Source of the DNA: Bacteroidales bacterium
GTDB lineage: Bacteria > Bacteroidota > Bacteroidia > Bacteroidales > P3
Direction of reading: 5' to 3'
Assembly: GCA_017633985.1 (NCBI GenBank)
Contig: JAGBOF010000029.1
Span: 22,200-86,199, forward strand
DNA length: 64,000 nt
Shown here: positions 54,932-63,974 of the stretch, one piece after another
Layout: every line of letters starts with the position of its first letter
Position numbering within the stretch: position 1 is the stretch's first letter
The notes under the pieces: model-generated
What the model was told of the DNA's origin: nothing
What the model saw: the letters and a program-made list of their open reading frames with translations, nothing else
Databases searched by the model: none
Program-made: the position numbers and the translations under genes

Positions 54932-55399
54932 TTATTTCTTTTGGAACTTATAAGTTATGTCTTCTTTCTCGCCGTCAGGAAGGATCTTGTATAATCTCTG
55001 ATTTGTTGTCTTTTGCTTCAAATCTCCGAACTCTTTTTTGTAAGGCCCTATCTTTATATAGTCAAAATTCTTCAAATCTATTGCTTTATCAATCTCTTCT
55101 TTGCCGCTGTACCACGCAGTCTTTATATTCTTGTAGTTGTCTTTTATATATGCAGCCATTTTATTGACAGCCACAGGGTCGTTATCTCCGCCCATAAAAG
55201 CAAAACATGTAAAATCGCCGTTATATGTCTTAATAAGGTTATCCAATGCCTGCACTGTAAATTCATCACCTTTGTCCTGCCAAAGCCACGGTGAATGACA
55301 GCCTTGGCATCTGTTGGGGCAAAGCGAAAAGTTTACCGCCAAAGTAACCTCATCGGGAATTTCCTGAAAAACAATATCGTAATTAAAATACTTTAACAT
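54932..55399 (-). CDS. nrdG: Anaerobic ribonucleoside-triphosphate reductase activating protein
   Basis: Radical-SAM enzyme that installs the glycyl radical on NrdD. 155 aa. CPNRCQGCH gives the CX3CX2C cluster site at Cys27, Cys31 and Cys34; followed by FAFMGGDNDP (SAM-binding GGxP-like) typical of short NrdG. It lies downstream of nrdD but 137 nt away, separated by an inverted repeat. Active only without oxygen. Confidence 0.93.
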   Translation of the reverse strand: MLKYFNYDIVFQEIPDEVTLAVNFSLCPNRCQGCHSPWLWQDKGDEFTVQALDNLIKTYNGDFTCFAFMGGDNDPVAVNKMAAYIKDNYKNIKTAWYSGKEEIDKAIDLKNFDYIKIGPYKKEFGDLKQKTTNQRLYKILPDGEKEDITYKFQKK

Positions 55400-55420
55400 T
55401 CTTTTATATAGTATGTAATA

Positions 55421-55538
55421 TGTAGTATGTAGTACGTTTTATGTATTATAAAAAAAAGAATGTAGCATGAAGTATATATTCCTTACCGTCAGGTGATATA
55501 CCATATGCTACATACTACGTACTACATATTATGTATTA
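55421..55538. repeat. Inverted repeat of the CTACATACTAC element between nrdG and nrdD
   Basis: Left arm 55421-55447 (TAATATGTAGTATGTAGTACG) and right arm 55503-55530 (GCTACATACTACGTACTACA) are inverted around about 55 bp. Same core as the insertion in menA. The right arm reaches the nrdD stop codon. Confidence 0.7.
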
Positions 55539-57713
55539 TGCAAGCGTATCAGCTATTGCCTTTTCCTGCTCTTTGGCAAATTCTATATGACGGGCAGGCA
55601 AAGGATTCTGTATCTGCTTTTCGTTCTTGTTTACGTTTATATAATATCTCTGTGCAGCTTCTTTCTGACGCGGAATGGAGAAATTGCTTACACGCTTCAT
55701 ATATCCTATGATTCTTGTCAAATAATCCACGTTGGTGCTTCCGCATGACGGACATTCTTTCAAATAACGTTTGTCTATATGACCGCAATCGTTGCATATC
55801 GTGTTCGGAATGTTGAACGTAAAGTAATTACATCCTTCTTTTGCCGCAACTTTAAGTATCTGACGGTATTGTGCCTGTGACAAATGTTCTTCCAAATTAA
55901 GGTGAAGCGCACTTCCTCCGGTCAAATGCTCAATATAGCGTTTTCCGTGCAGACGTATTTTGTCCAAAACATTCAATGAATCGTCTTCCACAATATAGAA
56001 ATAAGAGTTGTAGCAATCACGGAATGTTTGATAGCCGTCTTCTTTATCCCATTTAGCATGCTTAACGCCCACGTTCTCTGCAGGAATCATTTCGCAGTTG
56101 AACATCAATTCTTTTGTGCGGTATTTCTTGTTCAATTTTTCAACTATACCCAATATATCGGCAACGAATTTCTCGTATTTCGGATTGTCGTTTATCTCCA
56201 AGCCAAGGAACTGTGCAGCCTCCACCATTCCGTTTACACCTATTGTAAGATATTGGCGCGAAAGGTTGATATACCCTGCGGTGAACAAAGGCAACATTCC
56301 GTTGTTGTAAAGCATTTTAAGGTTTTCGTTGTATCCCGTCTGCACTTTGTGCATCAAATCAACTATTCCCTCTATATACTGCAGGTAAGGTATGTTTTGT
56401 TTTGCTGCGTACTGAATACAACGGTTCAAATTGATGGTTAATACACTCTTTGAACCCGTGGATACGCCGCCTGCGCCCAATGTGTAAGAAAATCCGTTGT
56501 CCTGTATCTCGTTTCTCAAACGGCAGCAGGATGAAAGACTGTCTGCATTGTCGGAAACGTATGTAAAGAACGAATGACCTTCGGCATACATTTCGGCTGT
56601 AAAGTCAGCCATGTCTTTGTCTTTGAAATCATCGCCGTCGGATAACAAAGCCATAGTCTCAACAGGGAATGTAAGCACCGTACGCGTTCTTTCCTTGTTA
56701 AACCATTTCATAAAACGCTTCTGCAACCAGCAAAGGCTGTCCCAATGAGGACGGCTGCCGTCAGGGAAGAAGAATTCACCGAACAGACTCTCGAAATAAT
56801 ATTTGTCATAATAAGCTACATTCCAAAATACAGCCTGGAAGTTTCTTGCACCCGTAGGCTGGTTGATACTGTACACTATTTGTTCAAAACAATCACAGAT
56901 AACTTTGTCCAAAGTACGCTGTTTGGTCGATAAATCTACGACTTTGTCTGCATTCAAATAATAGTCTTCGCCGTATTCCTTCTGAATAAAATAGTTCATA
57001 TACATAAGGAATTCAGGAGTTGCGCACGCACCCGAAAGCATTGAGGAAACCATGAACACCATATTGATAAAACCTCCGCAGAACGATTTCAAATTGGTAG
57101 GAGCTTTGGAATTGCCGCCTATAGAAGCCGTTCCGTTCAAAAGCCAAGGGTACATCGTTATGGATGCACAATAGTTAGCCAAAGAAGTCTCGTCGTTTTT
57201 GTAGATAAAGTGATTTTCCAACAAATAAAGGTAACGGTCGGAAAAATCCTTGCCGTACATTTCTTTCAAACGGTCGGTAAGCATTCTGCGGTTCAAACGT
57301 ATGAAATTCTGTTTAGGCAATTCGCCTATAAGCGTTGCTATGTTTTTGGACTCCACGTTGGCATTGGCGTCAAATTTAGAGCCTGTGGCTGCGTTTTCTG
57401 CCGCACAATAGTTCAAAAGGAACTTAACTTTGCTTGTCGTCTCTCTGTCTTCCTGATGTTTTTGACGGTAAAGCATATAGGATTTTGCCACTGCATAATA
57501 TTTCTCGGCCATCAATGCTATTTCCACCTGATTTTGTATTTCTTCCACCGTCATCTGGTCTTTGATATTGACGCGCGAAAGAATTTCGGTCAAATCGCTT
57601 TCGGTTGCATAACCGCCTACGGAAAGAAAAGCCTTACGGATGGCATTTTTTATCTTGTCAATGGAAAACACTTCCTGTTTTCCGTCTCTTTTTACAATGT
57701 GTACAGTGTTCAT
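55536..57713 (-). CDS. nrdD: Anaerobic ribonucleoside-triphosphate reductase
   Basis: Class III ribonucleotide reductase; makes dNTPs without oxygen with a glycyl radical. 725 aa, full length. ATP-cone 3-95 (VHIVKRDGKQEVFSIDKIKNA), active-site region with CRLRNEIQD, zinc site CNDCGHIDKRYLKECPSCG near 640, and the glycyl radical motif RIIGYMKRV near 670. Its promoter is at 57781-57789. The nrdD-nrdG order is conserved. Confidence 0.96.
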   Translation of the reverse strand: MNTVHIVKRDGKQEVFSIDKIKNAIRKAFLSVGGYATESDLTEILSRVNIKDQMTVEEIQNQVEIALMAEKYYAVAKSYMLYRQKHQEDRETTSKVKFLLNYCAAENAATGSKFDANANVESKNIATLIGELPKQNFIRLNRRMLTDRLKEMYGKDFSDRYLYLLENHFIYKNDETSLANYCASITMYPWLLNGTASIGGNSKAPTNLKSFCGGFINMVFMVSSMLSGACATPEFLMYMNYFIQKEYGEDYYLNADKVVDLSTKQRTLDKVICDCFEQIVYSINQPTGARNFQAVFWNVAYYDKYYFESLFGEFFFPDGSRPHWDSLCWLQKRFMKWFNKERTRTVLTFPVETMALLSDGDDFKDKDMADFTAEMYAEGHSFFTYVSDNADSLSSCCRLRNEIQDNGFSYTLGAGGVSTGSKSVLTINLNRCIQYAAKQNIPYLQYIEGIVDLMHKVQTGYNENLKMLYNNGMLPLFTAGYINLSRQYLTIGVNGMVEAAQFLGLEINDNPKYEKFVADILGIVEKLNKKYRTKELMFNCEMIPAENVGVKHAKWDKEDGYQTFRDCYNSYFYIVEDDSLNVLDKIRLHGKRYIEHLTGGSALHLNLEEHLSQAQYRQILKVAAKEGCNYFTFNIPNTICNDCGHIDKRYLKECPSCGSTNVDYLTRIIGYMKRVSNFSIPRQKEAAQRYYINVNKNEKQIQNPLPARHIEFAKEQEKAIADTLA

Positions 57714-57780
57714 ATCCTGATATTTATAGTATTTATTTTATTATTTTTCCCTTTATTGCCGATTTTTAAATTTTCGTTAA

Positions 57781-57789
57781 GCAAAGTTA
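57781..57789 (-). promoter_or_regulatory. -7 element for nrdD
   Basis: Reverse strand TAACTTTGC, 67 nt upstream of the nrdD ATG. Confidence 0.6.
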
Positions 57790-57985
57790 CACATAAAAAA
57801 TCATTCGCAGTCCAAAATACGGAATAAACTTATAAACACACTATGTTGAAAACGTTCAAAAACGGCTATTTTTTAGGGCTTTTGGGCATGTAATTTTTTT
57901 CATTCCCGGGGAGTTTTTAGTTTGTCAGGCGGGTTATTTTTTCTTTTTTCCATTCCTCAAGGTTATGAATGTTTTTCGGAAGATT

Positions 57986-58048
57986 TTTAAGGCGTAAAAA
58001 TTTGGTAGTAAGGCGTTTAAATAAATTTTTACGCCGTAAAAAGTTTCT
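57986..58048. repeat. 21-bp modular repeat array 15 (3 units)
   Basis: Units at 57986, 58007 and 58028; cores AGGCG, AGGCG and CGCCG. It lies in the nrdD-protease-remnant intergenic region. Confidence 0.82.
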
Positions 58049-58071
58049 TTTCAGGGCTAAAAAAAGTTTGG

Positions 58072-58179
58072 ACGGTCGGACAGTTTATATATAAATCTGA
58101 CTGTCCGACCGTTTAAACAGCGTAGAGGTACAGTAGAATACTTAAGTATATATTCTACTGTAGCCTCTCCGCTATGTTT
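58072..58179. repeat. Two adjacent long hairpins
   Basis: Hairpin 1: ACGGTCGGACAGT (58072-58084) and ACTGTCCGACCGT (58100-58112), perfect 13 bp. Hairpin 2: ACAGTAGAATA (58130-58140)/TATTCTACTGT (58151-58161), extended by AGAGG/CCTCT, AGCG/CGCT and AAACA/TGTTT with single-base bulges (58115-58179). No T run directly follows; function unknown. Confidence 0.75.
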
Positions 58180-58238
58180 AACTTTTCATCGGACGTAATA
58201 TAAGAATGTAATATAATAATGAGTAACAAAAAAAATTC

Positions 58239-58320
58239 TCCTTTGATACTGCCAGAACAAATTTTACCGACTGACAGCGCCGAACAATTTTTTCCTTTGA
58301 TACTGTACGGACAAAAATTT
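58239..58320. repeat. Imperfect direct repeat of about 28 bp
   Basis: CTCCTTTGATACTGCCAGAA (from 58239) and TTCCTTTGATACTGTACGGA (from 58292) start two copies 53 bp apart, both running into ACAAA-rich sequence. Nothing coding. Confidence 0.5.
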
Positions 58321-58432
58321 GTCTGCCCCCTACCCCACAGTATTTTCGCCGCCGCAAAACCTACCGCCGCTCAAGTAACAAAAAACCTTTAATTAAATTT
58401 TGCAAATAAATCATAATTTTTATACCTTTGCA

Positions 58433-58441
58433 ACTGATAAT
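58433..58441 (+). promoter_or_regulatory. -7 element for the protease remnant
   Basis: TACCTTTGC, 24 nt before the ATG at 58466. Confidence 0.55.
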
Positions 58442-58465
58442 TAATTAAAAAAACACGTAAACGAC

Positions 58466-59387
58466 ATGAAAATAAAGATTTTTGCATTAGTGTTGATGTC
58501 TGTATTATGCAGCACAGTAGCATTCGGACAAATTGAAATAAATGAAGAACGTGAAAGACAGGTAGATTTGTGGGAAAAAGAACTGCCTCAGATTAGAAAA
58601 TTCGAAACATTGGAAAAGTTGTCTGATGAATTTATCAAAAAACAATTAAAGGAGAGAGAAAACCGGGAATTATTCAAAAATGAATTCTCGTTTAAAGTTA
58701 TGTACAGTACATACAATTCAGGTCAGTGGGACACTCTGTCAGACGGAACTATCGTATGGCGGTTAGCCATAATTATACCTAATAAAAATTTTTACTCATA
58801 CATACAATTTGACACATTCTTAATCAACAAAGGAACGAGTGTTTATGTCAGAAATTATTCAACTAACAAAAGAAGTAAGGAGTATACATCAAAACACGTT
58901 GATATGAAATTCGAAAAGGCTGCAAGATTCAAAAACCCTAAAGCTATAACATCTTATTATGTAGAGACTGATTGTGGTGTTGATACTCTTGTACTTGAAT
59001 ATTACGTTCCCAAACATATAACACCCGGTATACTGTCACTGGAGTATGTACGTATCGGCATTTCTGCTTCTGAAAAAGATATGGGTTTAAAATCAAGTAC
59101 AACAGACTGTCATGTAAACATCAGTTGTCCTGAAGGTGTGGATTGGCAATTAGAAAAAAGAGCTGTTGTAAAAAGATATGGTAACTGTTAGTTATAATCT
59201 TGAGGACAGCGATTGTGATTTCGTGCTATACAATTCAAACGGAAATGAAATCTTAAGAGAAAATTTACAGGGATTTAACAGCGAAAAATCAATTATTTTA
59301 CATAACCTCGCATCTTGTACCTATTACTACAAGATTATCAAAGACAATAATGTCATCAAATTCGATAAATTAATAATAACAAAGTAA
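58466..59387 (+). pseudogene. Secreted lysyl-endopeptidase-type serine protease with the catalytic domain deleted
   Basis: Residues 1-241 (58466-59191) have a signal peptide (MKIKIFALVLMSVLCSTVAFG) and the propeptide of Bacteroidetes trypsin-like lysyl endopeptidases: NSGQWDTLSDGTIVWRLAI, SVYVRNYSTNKRSKEYTSKH, LVLEYYVPKHITPG and DCHVNISCPEGVDWQLEKRA. In intact proteases the catalytic domain starts just after that last motif; here the frame stops. In another frame, 59178-59387 reads TVSYNLEDSDCDFVLYNSNG to KFDKLIITK, the second half of a T9SS type A sorting domain. So a gene lost the catalytic domain and half the sorting domain by internal deletion. The junction is near 59175. Confidence 0.78.
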
Positions 59388-59483
59388 CAAAAAATCTGTT
59401 CTGCTCTTTGTTTTTGTCATGCAGTCGGTGCTTTCATTCGAAAAAAAGAGTAGATAAAACTCCCGCAGCTGCGGCTTTTTTCG

Positions 59484-59492
59484 TATATTTGC
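59484..59492 (+). promoter_or_regulatory. -7 element for manA
   Basis: TATATTTGC, 19 nt before the ATG at 59512. Confidence 0.6.
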
Positions 59493-59511
59493 AAAAAATT
59501 TTAACAAAAGT

Positions 59512-60501
59512 ATGAAAGAACGCGGTCTATATCCACTGAAATTTATGCCTCTGTTCAAAGACAAAATCTGGGGAGGCAATAAAGTCAGAGATTTGTTGAA
59601 TGTAGATTACTCACCGCTTGAACGTTTGGGCGAGTTATGGGTCTTAAGTGCCGTAGAAGGCGAAGAAACAGTAATCGAAAACGGATTTCTTGCCGAATGC
59701 ACTTTAAAAGAAGTCTTGGAAATGTATTCCGACGAACTTATAGGAGAAGAAAACTTTGACAAATACGGCGAAGATTTTCCTTTGCTTATCAAAATCATTG
59801 ACGCCAACGACAATCTTTCGGTGCAGGTACATCCAGATGATGAATATGCTTGGCAGCACGGTATGAATAACGGCAAAACGGAGATGTGGTATGTACTTCA
59901 AGCCGATGAGGATGCAAAAATCTATTGCGGATTCACTCAAAAGGAAACCAAAGCCGATATAATCAACCGTACAAGAAACAAAACAATCAAAGAAATATTG
60001 CATCACGACCATGCGCAACAGGGTGATTTGTACTACATACCCGCAGGAACCGTACATGCGATAGGCAAAGGCGTTTTGATTGCCGAAATACAGCAGTCTT
60101 CCGACTCTACGTTCCGTATATATGATTGGGACAGGGTTGATGACCAAGGCAATCCGCGTCAGCTGCACCTTGAACAGGGATTGCAGGTTATGGATCTGTC
60201 AGCACAGGAAGGTACGGCAAAATGCCACTACCATTACCATCCTAACGAAACGACCAACATGGTGGAATGCCCTTATTTCGTTACCAATCTGATACCGCTT
60301 ACAGGCGGATTGAAGAAGGATTTAAGTAATTTTGACACGTTCTTTTTATATTTCTGTGTTGCAGGAAAGGGATTTGTGACATGTATGGGCGAACGCATAC
60401 CTTTGAAAGCAGGCGAAATATTAATGATTCCGGCAATTGCAAAAGATGCTGTATTGGAACCTTCGCCTATGATGGAAATTTTGGAAATTACTACACTGTA
60501 A
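59512..60501 (+). CDS. manA: Mannose-6-phosphate isomerase, class I
   Basis: Zinc enzyme interconverting mannose-6-P and fructose-6-P. 329 aa. PLKFMPLFKDKIWGGNKVRD, SVQVHPDDEYAWQHGMNNGK (zinc His/Gln pair QVH), IPAGTVHAIGKGVLIAEIQ and SDSTFRIYDWDRVD are all family hallmarks of the short Bacteroidetes/Firmicutes type. It precedes mutS by 4 nt. Provides mannose units for surface glycans or uses mannose from glycan breakdown. Confidence 0.94.
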   Translation: MKERGLYPLKFMPLFKDKIWGGNKVRDLLNVDYSPLERLGELWVLSAVEGEETVIENGFLAECTLKEVLEMYSDELIGEENFDKYGEDFPLLIKIIDANDNLSVQVHPDDEYAWQHGMNNGKTEMWYVLQADEDAKIYCGFTQKETKADIINRTRNKTIKEILHHDHAQQGDLYYIPAGTVHAIGKGVLIAEIQQSSDSTFRIYDWDRVDDQGNPRQLHLEQGLQVMDLSAQEGTAKCHYHYHPNETTNMVECPYFVTNLIPLTGGLKKDLSNFDTFFLYFCVAGKGFVTCMGERIPLKAGEILMIPAIAKDAVLEPSPMMEILEITTL

Positions 60502-60505
60502 AATA

Positions 60506-63148
60506 ATGGCAAAAAACAATGACGGTGTTACTCCGTTAATGAAACAATACGCTGAATTCAAGGCTAAATACCCTGATTGCATATTGCTTTACCGTGTGGG
60601 GGATTTTTACGAAACCTTCGGTGACGATGCCCAAGAAACGGCAAAGATTCTCAATATCGTGCTAACCAAACGCTCAAGTAACGGACAGGACCGTTTGGCA
60701 GGATTTCCTTACCATGCTTTGGATACTTATCTTCCTAAATTTTTGCAGGCAGGCAAAAGGGTTGCAATATGCGACCAGATAGAAGATCCCAAATTTGCCA
60801 AAGGTATAGTCAAACGCGGCGTTTCGGAAATAGTCACCCCTGGTATTTCCTACAATGACGGTGCTTTTGACGGGTCGCAGAGTAATTATCTTTGTGCCGT
60901 TCACAAACAAAAAGACCTTTACGGAGCGGCTTTCATTGATATTTTATCGGGTGAATTTCTGGTTTTTCAGGGAAGTTTTGCCGATGTAAGCAAACTGCTT
61001 AAGGATTTCAACGTAAAAGAAATTGTTCTTCAACGCCAATTCGAACGCAATTTCCTTGCGGAGATAAAAGAAAACATACTTACCAAAACATACGACGATT
61101 GGGTGTTTACGCTCCCTTTTGCCGAAGATATTCTTAACCAAACGTTTTCCGTCAGTGGGACGAAAGGTTTCGGTATTGACAACATGCCTTTGGCTGTTAT
61201 TGCCGCAGGTGCAGCCCTATATTACATCAAAGACACCAACCATAAGGAACTGTCGCATATATGCAATATCTCAAGGATAGACAACGGCAATTACGTATGG
61301 ATGGACAGTTTTACAATACGCAATCTTGAGCTTGTATATTCTTCGGGCGGAGAAAAAGCAACGCTTTTCAACGTTATCAACCGAACGCAAAGCAATATGG
61401 GTGCCCGTTTGTTGAAACATTGGCTGCTTCTGCCTTTGAAAGACAAAAAGGAAATAGAAAAAAGACAGAAGATTGTCGGTTTGTTTGTCTATGACGATGA
61501 GAAAAGGGACAGGATAAAAGAACTTATCGGCAATATAGGCGATATGGAACGTCTGGTGGGTAAGATTTCTTTCAAACGCATCCAACCCAACGAACTGTAC
61601 CGCTTGGCGGATATACTGCAAAGTACGGAGGAATTGAAAAAGGTGCTGCTTTCTTTTGAACAAAACGCCGATATACTTCCTCAAACCGAAAGTTTCAAAG
61701 AATTAAAAGAGTTTATACTCTCCGCCGTTGATGAGAATGCGCCCAACAATATAAACAAAGGCAACGCCATAAAAAGCGGATTTGACAAACAATTGGATTA
61801 TTACCGCAATATCGCATTTAATTCGCAGGAAGTGTTGGATAAAATACAGGCTGAACAGTCCGAAATAACGGGCATCCCGTCTTTGAAGGTGGGATTCAAC
61901 AATGTTTTCGGCTATTACCTTGAGGTGACCAACATACACAAAGACAAAGTGCCGCCGTCATGGCAGAGAAAACAGACTTTGACTAACTGCGAAAGGTACA
62001 TAACCCCTCAATTAAAGGAAATCGAAACGCAGATACTTTCGGCACAGGAAAACATTTCCTCATTGGAATCGTCTTTGTATTTTCAGGTTCTGGAGAAACT
62101 TATTCCTTACATACCTTCTTTGCAACAAACCGCACACGGCATCGCTTATACAGATTGTTTGCTATCGTTTGCATTGACTGCAATCGAGAACAATTACACA
62201 AGACCGCAAATACTTGATACAGACATACTTCACATCTCCAAGGCACGGCATCCTGTTATTGAAAAGATGCTGCCTATAGGCACGGAATATGTTGCCAATG
62301 ACGTCTATTTGGACACTACAACCCAACAAATAATTGTCATAACAGGACCTAACATGTCGGGTAAGAGTGCATATCTGCGGCAAACGGCACTGATTGTAAT
62401 CCTTGCCCAAATGGGCAGTTATGTCCCTGCCAAAAGAGCGGAGATAGGCATAGTGGACAAGATATTCACCCGTGTAGGGGCTTCGGACAATATAGCCTCC
62501 GGTGAGAGTACGTTTATGGTCGAAATGAACGAAACGGCATCCATTCTGAACAATCTTTCGCCGCATTCGCTTGTCTTGTTGGACGAAATAGGCAGAGGAA
62601 CATCCACATACGACGGAGTAAGCATCGCATGGGCTATTGCCGCCTATTTGCATGACAACAAAAACAAAGCAAAGGTCTTGTTTGCAACACATTACCACGA
62701 ACTTATCGCAATGGAGAAACATTTTGACAGAATAAAGAACTATCACATTGCGGTAAAGGAACTGGGCAACAAAATAATCTTCCTGCGCACTATTGCCAAA
62801 GGCGGATCGTCCCAAAGCTTCGGTTTGCATGTTGCACGCTTGGCGGGAATACCTAAAGAGGTTTTGAAGACGGCTGACGGCATGCTGTTGTCCTTGGAAG
62901 AAAACCGTTCGGATTCTCTGCAATTGGGCATTGACGAGGGCGAAAACAACAGAAAAAAGCGTTTAAAAGAGGAAAAAGAAGCGAAAAAACAGGCTGTAAA
63001 TGCCTTTCAAACGAGTTTTATTCAGCTTGAAGACCCTATTTTGTTGCAAATAAAGGACGAATTGCTACATCTTGATATTGACAACCTTACACCTATTAAC
63101 GCATTAAACGAACTGAACAAAATAAAAAAATTATTAAAAAATATCTGA
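60506..63148 (+). CDS. mutS: DNA mismatch repair protein MutS
   Basis: Recognises base mismatches. 880 aa. GDFYETF (residues 32-38) holds the mismatch-contacting Phe34 and Glu36; clamp and lever regions follow; ATPase with Walker A GPNMSGKSAYLR near 614, ESTFMVEMNE and LVLLDEIGRGTSTYDGVSIA; C-terminal dimer helix ending NALNELNKIKKLL. It starts 4 nt after manA, so they share a transcript. An intact MutS argues against a hypermutator explanation for the nearby frameshift and deletion. Confidence 0.98.
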   Translation: MAKNNDGVTPLMKQYAEFKAKYPDCILLYRVGDFYETFGDDAQETAKILNIVLTKRSSNGQDRLAGFPYHALDTYLPKFLQAGKRVAICDQIEDPKFAKGIVKRGVSEIVTPGISYNDGAFDGSQSNYLCAVHKQKDLYGAAFIDILSGEFLVFQGSFADVSKLLKDFNVKEIVLQRQFERNFLAEIKENILTKTYDDWVFTLPFAEDILNQTFSVSGTKGFGIDNMPLAVIAAGAALYYIKDTNHKELSHICNISRIDNGNYVWMDSFTIRNLELVYSSGGEKATLFNVINRTQSNMGARLLKHWLLLPLKDKKEIEKRQKIVGLFVYDDEKRDRIKELIGNIGDMERLVGKISFKRIQPNELYRLADILQSTEELKKVLLSFEQNADILPQTESFKELKEFILSAVDENAPNNINKGNAIKSGFDKQLDYYRNIAFNSQEVLDKIQAEQSEITGIPSLKVGFNNVFGYYLEVTNIHKDKVPPSWQRKQTLTNCERYITPQLKEIETQILSAQENISSLESSLYFQVLEKLIPYIPSLQQTAHGIAYTDCLLSFALTAIENNYTRPQILDTDILHISKARHPVIEKMLPIGTEYVANDVYLDTTTQQIIVITGPNMSGKSAYLRQTALIVILAQMGSYVPAKRAEIGIVDKIFTRVGASDNIASGESTFMVEMNETASILNNLSPHSLVLLDEIGRGTSTYDGVSIAWAIAAYLHDNKNKAKVLFATHYHELIAMEKHFDRIKNYHIAVKELGNKIIFLRTIAKGGSSQSFGLHVARLAGIPKEVLKTADGMLLSLEENRSDSLQLGIDEGENNRKKRLKEEKEAKKQAVNAFQTSFIQLEDPILLQIKDELLHLDIDNLTPINALNELNKIKKLLKNI

Positions 63149-63177
63149 AAAAATTTGGTCAGAATAAAAATTCATTG

Positions 63178-63186
63178 TACTTTTGC
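63178..63186 (+). promoter_or_regulatory. -7 element for the tRNA genes
   Basis: TACTTTTGC, 15 nt before tRNA-Gly, with TTTGG about 20 nt further upstream as a -33-like element. Confidence 0.6.
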
Positions 63187-63200
63187 AACATCAAAATCAC

Positions 63201-63273
63201 GCGGGAATAGCTCAGTTGGTAGAGCGCAACCTTGCCAAGGTTGAGGTCGCGGGTCCGAGTCCCGTTTCCCGCT
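63201..63273 (+). tRNA. tRNA-Gly (GCC)
   Basis: 73 nt. Acceptor GCGGGAA pairs with TTCCCGC; D arm AGCTCAGTTGGTAGAGC; anticodon arm CAACC-TTGCCAA-GGTTG with anticodon GCC; T arm GCGGGTCCGAGTCCCGT. CCA not encoded. Confidence 0.96.
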
Positions 63274-63321
63274 CTTTTTTTTTGATATAAAAGTAAGTTC
63301 ATTGATAAACAAGAATCAGTT

Positions 63322-63406
63322 GCTCTGGTGGTGGAATTGGTAGACACGCGGGACTTAAAATCCCGTGAGCAATGCGCTCTTATGGGTTCAAGTCCCATCC
63401 GGAGTA
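63322..63406 (+). tRNA. tRNA-Leu (UAA)
   Basis: 85 nt, with a long variable arm. Acceptor GCTCTGG pairs with CCGGAGT with two G-U pairs; anticodon arm CGGGA-CTTAAAA-TCCCG gives anticodon TAA; T arm TGGGTTCAAGTCCCA. CCA not encoded. 48 nt after tRNA-Gly. Confidence 0.95.
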
Positions 63407-63422
63407 CTACAAAGCGTTATTG

Positions 63423-63543
63423 GTTTTCCGTAACGCTTTTTTTTGTTTTCCGTAACGCTTTTTTGTTTCTCATTAATAGTTTTTTGTTTTACAGTAACAC
63501 TTTCTTGTTTTACAGTAATGCCTTTTTGTTTTATCAAAGTCAA
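63423..63543 (+). repeat. Degenerate 21-bp T-rich tandem array after tRNA-Leu
   Basis: About five units with period 21-22 bp, each of the pattern AACGCTTTTTTG plus TTTxCxGT: starts near 63432, 63454, 63475, 63496 and 63517. An open frame across it (heptad NxFLFYS) is not a gene. Confidence 0.75.
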
Positions 63544-63681
63544 AAACGTTAAATCCTCATGTACGTTAAAATCACTGAATTAAAGCATTTTATTTTTGTA
63601 CTCCTAACTCCGTTCAAGTTCGTTTAATTCCGCTAAAATGTTCTTCGACTCGCTGAAATTACGAAATCGTTTTTCTCAAAA

Positions 63682-63765
63682 AAGAAGGCGTTTAAAGAAA
63701 TTTTTACGCCGTTAAAATATTTTTTTACGCCGTTTTAATAATTTTTTAAGGCGTTAAAATTTTTA
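63682..63765. repeat. 21-bp modular repeat array 16 (4 units)
   Basis: Units at 63682, 63703, 63724 and 63745; cores AGGCG, CGCCG, CGCCG and AGGCG. Confidence 0.85.
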
Positions 63766-63932
63766 TGCATTCCGCACGTTTCAACGAATTTGCATACGTC
63801 AATGTGTCCGCAGTTTTTTCAAAAATTCACAACAAAGTATCAAAAGAAAATTTTTCAGCGCCGTTTTGTCGTTTCAGTACGCATTTTCATGCATTTTATT
63901 GCGTATCAATGCGTTAATATTTTTATTCAAAA

Positions 63933-63974
63933 CCGTCCGTCCGTCCAAACATATATACATGGACGGACGGACGG
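63933..63974. repeat. Perfect 15-bp hairpin of 4-bp repeats
   Basis: CCGTCCGTCCGTCCA (63933-63947) pairs with TGGACGGACGGACGG (63960-63974) around a 12-nt AT loop; each arm is a (CCGT)n microsatellite. Confidence 0.85.

Noticed and set aside
58239..58320. Replication-origin iterons
   Set aside because: Only two imperfect copies, no DnaA boxes or initiator gene seen.
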